From: Ideonella sp. A 288
GTDB taxonomy: Bacteria > Pseudomonadota > Gammaproteobacteria > Burkholderiales > Burkholderiaceae_C
Length of the DNA: 64,000 nucleotides
Reading direction: 5' to 3'
NCBI RefSeq assembly: GCF_002198735.1
Contig: NZ_MWLO01000118.1
Location: 1-64,000 of the forward strand
Shown here: piece by piece, positions 58,736 through 64,000 of the stretch
How positions within the stretch are numbered: position 1 is the stretch's first letter
How the letters are laid out: each line of letters begins with the position of its first letter
The notes under the pieces: model-generated
What the model was told of the DNA's origin: nothing
The model's input: the letters and a program-made list of their open reading frames with translations, nothing else
Databases searched by the model: none
Translations under genes and position numbers: made by a program

Positions 58736-59010
58736 GCTGCGATGGCGCCGTGGCAAGTCGGCACGCCCGTTTCCAAGGCCCTCTTTGAGTATCTCGAATG
58801 CCTTGTGGCCCGTGCAGTGGCCAGTCCAGTAGGCATCGACGGGCATCTTCCGCATTTCTTGCGCCAGAGCGACCATCTCGTGTCATCTCGCGCTACCAGC
58901 ACGAGCTCATGTGAGAACGGATCACGCACATGGCCGTCGTTCTGCTTCAGGTACAGGTAGCGATCACCCTCGGGCAGTGCGTGCCGATGGATGTCGCTGC
59001 ACAGCGGATT
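58736..59010 (-). pseudogene. Metallo-beta-lactamase-fold hydrolase C-terminal remnant
   Basis: Two minus-strand frames together read FSHELVLVARDD, and, after a frame change, MPVDAYWTGHCTGHKAFEIL. The last segment is the C-terminal metal-binding motif (TGHCTG) of a class of MBL-fold hydrolases. The N-terminal HxHxDH half is absent. It is unrelated in sequence to the intact MBL genes of the window. Confidence 0.55.
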
Positions 59011-59105
59011 GACCCGGGACCAAGTGCACGAAGGACTTTGTTGCGCGGGCCCGTGATGCGGTGGGCTCGACCCCTCCCACCCCGCCAAGGCCAAGGGGCA
59101 AGCCC

Positions 59106-60251
59106 TCAGCGCACCCGCACAACGCGGCCGCGTGGGGCCGCCTGGGGGCGCGGCCCGGTGTAGTGCGCGCGAGGGCGGATCAGCGCCCCCGCCTGGCGTT
59201 GCTCCAGCGCATGCGCGATCCAGCCGACGCTGCGGGCGACGGCGAAGATCTCGAACGCCGCGCCTTCGGGCAGGCCGAGCGACCGGCGCAGCGCCACCAG
59301 CGCGAAGTCGAGCGCGGGTTCCAGACCGATGGCCTCGCGCACGGTCGCGATCACGCGCTCGCGCGATGCGTCGAGCGGCATGCACGCGAGCAACTGGCGC
59401 GCGCGCGGGTCGCCCTTCGGATACAGCGGGTGTCCAAAGCCAGGCAGCGCCCCCGCAGGCGGCGTGCCGCCGCGTGTGGCCAGCGTGCGGCGCACGTCGT
59501 CGATCCAGCGCCGCACGCTGGCCTCCAGGCGTGTCGACTGCTGCCATTGCGTCCACAGCGCCTCGACGCGCATCGTCATGCCGCCATGCCGCGGCCCGCT
59601 CAACGCGGCCTGGCCGGCGCCCAGGCAGGCCTCCAGCGTGGCCCCGGTCGACGCCACGCACCGCACCGTGAAGCTCGAGGCGTTGAGCTCGTGGTCCGCC
59701 GACAGCACCAGCGCCCTGCGCAGCAGCGCGGCGCCGGCCGGGTCCAGGCCCCACCCGCGCGCCAGCTGCGCGTGCAGCGGCTCGCCGGCGCGCGCACGGG
59801 CGCCGCAGGCCTGGCGCGCGCGCGCCCGCACCAGCGCCCAGGCCTCCGCCGGCGCGTCGGCCCAGAGCAGGGCGGCCACGTCTTCCAAGGTGGCCGCATC
59901 GGCGAGGGCCAGCACGTCGTGGCCGCGGTAGCAGAAGCGACCGCGCTCGATCAGGGTCAGCGCCGAGGTCATCACCGGCAGGCCCCAGTCGAGCGTCGCG
60001 CGCGCCGCGGCGCTGGGCGTGTGCGCACCGGCGTGGCGCTGCGCGAGTGCGGCCACGTCGGCGGCGCGATAGCGCCGTGCGGTCGAACCCGGCGCGGGGT
60101 GAGACGCCAGCCGGCCGCGGCTGACGTAGGCGTACAGCGTGTTGCGGCTCACGCCCAGCCGCGCGGCTGCGGCGGCCGCGTCGAGCCACTCGGATTGATC
60201 GGCCCGATCAAGATTGACGGTGCCCGTGGCGTCCTTCTTTAATCGCGACAT
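59106..60251 (-). CDS. Citrate-synthase-family protein with N-terminal HTH
   Basis: About 381 residues. Residues about 20-75 form a MerR/excisionase-type helix-turn-helix (ARLGVSRNTLYAYVSRGRL). The remainder has citrate-synthase fold motifs: SADHELNAS with the first catalytic His, GPRHGG with the second, and the Asp in EPALDFALVAL. Such HTH-citrate-synthase fusions are known from Burkholderiales and may make citrate or a 2-methylcitrate-type product, or act as regulators. The start is either ATG 60251 or ATG 60260. It diverges from a CoA-transferase gene with no intergenic space. Confidence 0.8.
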   Translation of the reverse strand: MSRLKKDATGTVNLDRADQSEWLDAAAAAARLGVSRNTLYAYVSRGRLASHPAPGSTARRYRAADVAALAQRHAGAHTPSAAARATLDWGLPVMTSALTLIERGRFCYRGHDVLALADAATLEDVAALLWADAPAEAWALVRARARQACGARARAGEPLHAQLARGWGLDPAGAALLRRALVLSADHELNASSFTVRCVASTGATLEACLGAGQAALSGPRHGGMTMRVEALWTQWQQSTRLEASVRRWIDDVRRTLATRGGTPPAGALPGFGHPLYPKGDPRARQLLACMPLDASRERVIATVREAIGLEPALDFALVALRRSLGLPEGAAFEIFAVARSVGWIAHALEQRQAGALIRPRAHYTGPRPQAAPRGRVVRVR

Positions 60252-60252
60252 G
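60249..60252. promoter_or_regulatory. Head-to-head overlapping start codons (CATG)
   Basis: The ATG of the CoA-transferase gene (60250-60252, plus strand) and an ATG of the citrate-synthase-like gene (60249-60251, minus strand) share the palindrome CATG. If both are used, each promoter must lie within or near the other gene's 5' end. An alternative start on the minus strand (60260) would make the overlap longer. Confidence 0.5.
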
Positions 60253-61656
60253 GATGCCATTGTGGAATGGCCTGCGGTGCAGGCCCAGGAGGCCCTGGAG
60301 GCCTTGTGGCGCGACGCCGGGTTGCTTCCCGAGGCGCTGGGCAACGTCGCGCTGCCGGCCCGTGCCGCGGTGCTGCCGTCGTCGTTTGCCATCACCACCG
60401 CGGCGCAGGCCAGCCTGGGTGCCGCCGCGCTGGCGGCGGCCCAGATCGGCCGCGCCCGCGGCGGGCCGGCCCAGCAGGTGAGCGTGGACGCAGAACACGC
60501 CGTGCTCGACAGCCTGGCGTGGTTCACGGTGGACGGGCAGACGCCGAACCTGTGGGACGAGCTGTCGGGCCTGTACCGTGCGGCCGATGGCTGGGTGCGC
60601 GTGCACGCCAACTTTGCGCACCACCGCGACGGCGTGCTGCGCCTGCTGGGCCTGCCGGTGCGGCCGCACACCCAGCGCGCCGCCGTCGAGGCGGCCCTTG
60701 CCGGCTGGCGGGCGCAGGCGTTCGAGGACGCCGCGGCCGCCGCCGGTCTGGTGGTGGCCGCCGCACGATCGTTTGCCGAGTGGGATGCCCATCCCCAGGC
60801 GGCCGCGCTGCGCACACAGCCGCCGGTGGCGATCGAGCGCATCGGCGACGCACCGCCTCGACCGTGGGCGCCCTGGCGCGACGGCGGCCTGCCGCTGGAC
60901 GGGCTGCGCGTGCTGGAGCTCACCCGCATCCTGGCCGGGCCGGTGGCCGGGCGCACCCTGGCGGCCTACGGCGCCGAGGTGCTGCTCGTCAATTCGCCGC
61001 GGCTTCCCAACATCGCCAACATCGCCGACACCAGCCGGGGCAAGCTGAGCGCGCACCTCGACCTGGACGAGCCCGCCGGGCGCGAGGCGCTGGCCACGCT
61101 GGTGCGGGGTGCGCATGTCTTCATGCAGGGCTACCGACCCGGCGCCCTGGCGGCGCGCGGGTTTGCGCCGCACGACCTGGCGGCCCTGTTGCCCGGCATC
61201 GTCGCGGTCAGCCTGTCGGCCTACGGCCCGCAAGGGCCTTGGTCCGGCCGGCGTGGCTTCGACTCGCTGGTGCAGACGGCCACCGGCTTCAACGTCGCCG
61301 AGGCCCAGGCCTTCGGTGTCGACGAGCCGAAGGCCCTGCCGCTGCAGATCCTGGACTATGCCGCCGGCTACCTGATGGCGTTCGGTACCCAGGCGGCGCT
61401 GCTGCGGCAGGCGCGCGAGGGTGGCAGCTGGCATGTGCAGGTGTCGCTCGCGGGCGTCGGCCGCTGGCTGCGCACGCTGGGGCGTGTCGATGGCCTGCAG
61501 GCGAAGCGCCCGCCGATCGAGCCCTATGTCGACACCGTCGACAGCGGCTTCGGGCGCCTGCAGGTGCTGCGCCACGCCGCCCGCTTCTCGGCCACGCCGG
61601 CGCGCTGGCGCCGCCCCTCGATGCCGCCGGGATCGCATCCGCCACGTTGGCCTTGA
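60250..61656 (+). CDS. CaiB/BaiF-type class III CoA-transferase
   Basis: The 468-residue protein has the family's paired Rossmann-like layout: GLRVLELTRILAGPVAGRTL and YGAEVLLVNSPR near the middle, followed by FMQGYRPGAL and SLSAYGPQGPWSGRRGFD. The catalytic Asp is probably the one in LQILDYAAGY. It moves CoA between carboxylic acids. No ribosome-binding site is strong, as expected in the crowded divergent region. The neighbouring HTH-citrate-synthase-like gene may serve the same acyl-CoA metabolism, as either enzyme or regulator. Confidence 0.88.
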   Translation: MDAIVEWPAVQAQEALEALWRDAGLLPEALGNVALPARAAVLPSSFAITTAAQASLGAAALAAAQIGRARGGPAQQVSVDAEHAVLDSLAWFTVDGQTPNLWDELSGLYRAADGWVRVHANFAHHRDGVLRLLGLPVRPHTQRAAVEAALAGWRAQAFEDAAAAAGLVVAAARSFAEWDAHPQAAALRTQPPVAIERIGDAPPRPWAPWRDGGLPLDGLRVLELTRILAGPVAGRTLAAYGAEVLLVNSPRLPNIANIADTSRGKLSAHLDLDEPAGREALATLVRGAHVFMQGYRPGALAARGFAPHDLAALLPGIVAVSLSAYGPQGPWSGRRGFDSLVQTATGFNVAEAQAFGVDEPKALPLQILDYAAGYLMAFGTQAALLRQAREGGSWHVQVSLAGVGRWLRTLGRVDGLQAKRPPIEPYVDTVDSGFGRLQVLRHAARFSATPARWRRPSMPPGSHPPRWP

Positions 61657-61693
61657 GGGGGCGGTGCGGCTGGGTGGTGCCGCCGGGTGGGGA

Positions 61694-61807
61694 TGCCGGG
61701 CGACAGCGGCAGGACGCCAGGCCCAGGCCGCAGACAATGTGCCGCGTACCTGCGGCCCGGGCCTGGTGGCGTGCCTTAGGCGCTTCGGTTGAGCGACATG
61801 CTAGGCG
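61694..61807 (-). repeat. attC-like site A (partly decayed)
   Basis: The site shares the inner palindrome and flanks of site B (AGGCCCAGG ... CCCGGGCCTGG, CGGTTGAGCG) but its left end is diverged and the core-site AAC reads AGC. It bounds the last visible cassette. Confidence 0.55.
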
Positions 61808-61816
61808 TCAGTGCGT

Positions 61817-62212
61817 TCAGTACCGGATGTCATGCCGCTCCTTCCAGCCGATACCCTTTGCTCCGGTGATCGTGATGATTCGGGCCCCGACCATGGAGGC
61901 CTGCGCATCGTCGAGTGTTGTTCCAACTCGTATGCGCCGAAGGAAGTTCACGTACAAGTCGATCTTCCACTCACTGAACCCTCCAGTGTCCTTGTCTGCT
62001 ATCACGTCGATTGACTTCACCTGCTCAAATCTCAGCAACGTTCTGCCATTGCGACTTACAACCCGGCGTCGACCATCAAAGACGAAATGTCCCCGTCGCG
62101 TCTTGAGCTCAAATCGATCATGCCGATCTTCGACGATCTCCAGTTCGAAGATCCCGAGCAAGGACTTGTCGATGCGTGAGAACCAGGCTGATAGCCTGTC
62201 GAGGAGGGCCAC
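61817..62212 (-). CDS. Integron cassette gene, unknown product (131 residues)
   Basis: The frame is preferred from GTG 62212, just inside the cassette next to attC site B; the longer open frame from 62278 would run through the attC site. The protein is small, with alternating basic and hydrophobic stretches (FELKTRRGHFVFDGRRRVVS, VKSIDVIADKD) suggestive of a beta-rich, PH-like or lipid/nucleic-acid-binding domain. I recognise no family. Gene and attC are arranged as in a normal cassette read on the minus strand. Confidence 0.6.
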   Translation of the reverse strand: MALLDRLSAWFSRIDKSLLGIFELEIVEDRHDRFELKTRRGHFVFDGRRRVVSRNGRTLLRFEQVKSIDVIADKDTGGFSEWKIDLYVNFLRRIRVGTTLDDAQASMVGARIITITGAKGIGWKERHDIRY

Positions 62213-62219
62213 TTCTGAC

Positions 62220-62347
62220 GCATAACGTGGAGCTAACCGGGCGCCACCGGCAGGATGCCAGGCCCGGGCCTCAGACAATGTACCGCGTACCTGCGGCCCG
62301 GGCCTGGTGGCCTGCCGTTGGCGCTCCGGTTGAGCGTAGAGTTAGGT
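62220..62347 (-). repeat. attC-like site B
   Basis: The 128-bp site is bounded by ACCTAAC (reverse strand, a match to RYYYAAC) and the complementary GTTATGC end. It is strongly palindromic with GGAGCGCC/GGCGCC arms and an inner GGCCCGGGCCTGG pair, the general organisation of an integron attC (59-base element). Confidence 0.75.
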
Positions 62348-62377
62348 GGCATTGCTCTTGCTTGGTGTGCTTGATGG

Positions 62378-62806
62378 CTACTTGGTGAGACAAACTCGCG
62401 CTTGCTCTTGCTTGAAGGGCATCGGCTTCGGGGTGCCTCCAGGCTCTGTGTGATACATCTCTAGCGTGCATCGGTCATCGGACATCGCGTATCGAACTAC
62501 GTGCAGCAATCCAGGGGAAGGCATGAATGAGAAGTCTCCCTCGCACGTGTAGATTGCCAACTGAGTCCGGATTCTCGATTGAATGTAGAAGTAGGTCTCT
62601 TTGTTCGCGGGGATCCGAAGTTGCTTCCCGCTCGGAGACGGCACCTCGGTCCGACTTTCGCAGAATGCGCCTTGTCCAACGTTGAGGCGATCAGCGTCAC
62701 CAACTATCGCGAGCATCGCCTTCGGCGTTTCGTCTTGAGCGACGGCAGCCAAGCAAGCAAGTGCGACGGATGCGCCGAGAAGGAAGCGGGTATTGTGCGG
62801 ATGCAT
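62378..62806 (-). CDS. Integron cassette gene, exported unknown protein (142 residues)
   Basis: The protein begins with a likely signal peptide (MHPHNTRFLLGASVALAC, cleavage near AVA). The mature part has a few cysteines (FCESRTE, YTCEGDF, DRCTLEM, RVCLTK) that could form disulfides. No family is recognised. The start codon lies about 30 bp from attC site C and the gene ends 30 bp before site B, as expected for a cassette read on the minus strand. Confidence 0.65.
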   Translation of the reverse strand: MHPHNTRFLLGASVALACLAAVAQDETPKAMLAIVGDADRLNVGQGAFCESRTEVPSPSGKQLRIPANKETYFYIQSRIRTQLAIYTCEGDFSFMPSPGLLHVVRYAMSDDRCTLEMYHTEPGGTPKPMPFKQEQARVCLTK

Positions 62807-62836
62807 GTGCGCGAAGAAGGTCGAATGGGTTATGCC

Positions 62837-62905
62837 GCCTAACGCTCGAGGTGAGCTCCCGACTGCAGCTTGCTGCAGTTGGTCAGCTCGACTGAGTGGT
62901 TAGAG
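62837..62905. repeat. attC-like site C (short)
   Basis: This 69-bp palindrome is bounded by GCCTAAC (62837-62843) and GTTAGAG (62899-62905), with inner arms CTCGAGGTGAGCTC and complementary GAGCTCGACTGAG. A CTGCAGCTTGCTGCAG hairpin forms the centre. Confidence 0.7.
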
Positions 62906-62977
62906 CGCATTCTCGCCGGCGACAAACGGACTGCAGTTTGCATTTAAGCTCTTCCCCAAAGGCGCTGTAACGCCGCG

Positions 62978-63310
62978 CTAGAACGGCAAGCAGGCGCACG
63001 AGCCGGCGCTGAACTTACCGCAGAACGAAGCCCCAGCCTTTGACCAAATTGGGCATGGCTCGTTGACAACTGACCCATCGGCTGACTCTTCTTGCGAGGC
63101 CAGCGCCATTGCGGAAGTGGAACAAGCCTCGAAGCGCCTGCGAAGGAGCGCCAGACCTTGAACGAAGCCGTACCGGGAAATGGCGCGCTTTGCGAACTGT
63201 GAGCACGAAGCGCGTCCTGTGCGCGCACGGTGTGCACAGCAGAAGCCCTTGTGCGGCGAGACATGGCGTTGGTAGACGCCAATAGCAGCGATGCTTGCGG
63301 AACGAACCAT
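62978..63310 (-). CDS. YidD-family protein in an integron cassette
   Basis: The 110-residue protein has a YidD-type pattern: IGVYQRHVSPHKGFCCAHRA then SCSQFAKRAISRYGFVQGL and LLRRRFEAC, with the conserved Cys pair. YidD is a membrane-associated factor that assists YidC/Sec protein insertion. Shortened YidD-like genes are recurrent integron cassettes, and this one starts four bases from the core site of attC site D. The C-terminus (AGSCACLPF) is unusual, and whether it is functional is unknown. Confidence 0.65.
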   Translation of the reverse strand: MVRSASIAAIGVYQRHVSPHKGFCCAHRARTGRASCSQFAKRAISRYGFVQGLALLRRRFEACSTSAMALASQEESADGSVVNEPCPIWSKAGASFCGKFSAGSCACLPF

Positions 63311-63313
63311 GCG

Positions 63314-63439
63314 CTCTAACGTTCGAGGTGAGGCGGGACCGACGGCGAAGCGCCAGGCCCGGCGGAGGCATGATAGACAACAGCCGGAGCCGGGCCTGGT
63401 GCTTTGCCGTTGGGCCTCGCCTCGACCGAGGGGTTAGCA
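63314..63439. repeat. attC-like site D
   Basis: The 126-bp palindromic site is bounded by CTCTAAC (63314-63320) and GTTAGCA (63433-63439). The outer arms TTCGAGGTGAGGC and GCCTCGCCTCGA and the inner AGGCCCGG/CCGGGCCTGG match those of sites A and B. The core ends deviate slightly from RYYYAAC/GTTRRRY. Confidence 0.7.
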
Positions 63440-63452
63440 ACTGTCTTCAAAG

Positions 63453-64000
<548 letters not shown>

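Noticed and set aside
62213-62278. Upstream extension of the cassette gene
   Set aside because: The extension would be translated through attC site B, which is a recombination site; a GTG start inside the cassette is more likely.

Overview
The window is high-GC DNA with densely packed genes. Its gene families (H-NS-like protein, PEP-CTERM protein, LysR/AKR and CaiB-type genes, a remnant of a tripartite-tricarboxylate substrate-binding protein, a BPSL0761-like protein, an integron cassette array) suggest a betaproteobacterium of the order Burkholderiales. That assignment is inference; no rRNA or tRNA gene is visible. The left and middle parts are accessory DNA with many insertion-sequence scars. 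The stretch from about 40.5 to 61.7 kb looks more like ordinary chromosome.

Layout. 0-1.2 kb: a complete IS630-family element with a frameshifted transposase, inserted in a small gene (1.2-1.6 kb) that diverges from a beta-CASP metallo-beta-lactamase nuclease. 3.5-8.7 kb: a TPR/LRR-like protein with a zinc ribbon, a PD-(D/E)XK nuclease-like protein, a serine-recombinase scar, a BPSL0761-like protein and an H-NS-like protein. 8.7-10 kb: a graveyard of truncated SRAP, OST-HTH and IS91 genes. 10.2-20.5 kb: a class III cyclase/STAND/TPR protein facing a tightly overlapping five-gene operon (phytoene-desaturase-like flavoprotein, small unknown protein, polyprenyl diphosphate synthase, saccharopine-dehydrogenase-like oxidoreductase, large unknown protein). 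IS91 scars lie on both sides. 23.3-28.4 kb: a GAF/HATPase sensor, a receiver protein and a two-TM protein. 29.3-33.8 kb: two lipoproteins, one of 1300 residues. 34.9-39.6 kb: a two-gene operon encoding an amidase/alpha-beta-hydrolase/caspase fusion and a gluzincin metalloprotease.

40.5-61.7 kb: an EVE-like protein, aldo/keto reductase, LysR regulator with a divergent monooxygenase-like gene and membrane protein, PEP-CTERM protein, secreted metallo-beta-lactamase-fold hydrolase, LanC-like protein with a TauD-like dioxygenase, KatG, a protein with a PCP motif, a GreA/B-like protein, a second cyclase/STAND protein, an exported unknown protein, and a citrate-synthase-like/CoA-transferase pair whose start codons overlap head to head. 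61.7-63.4 kb: four attC-like sites separate three small genes, all on the minus strand, one of them YidD-like. This is an integron cassette array with no integrase in view. A partial IS110 transposase closes the window.

The most unusual elements are the amidase-hydrolase-caspase fusion with its protease partner, the uncharacterised isoprenoid-type operon between IS91 scars, and the cassette array. All functional statements rest on motifs read by eye; no database search was possible.
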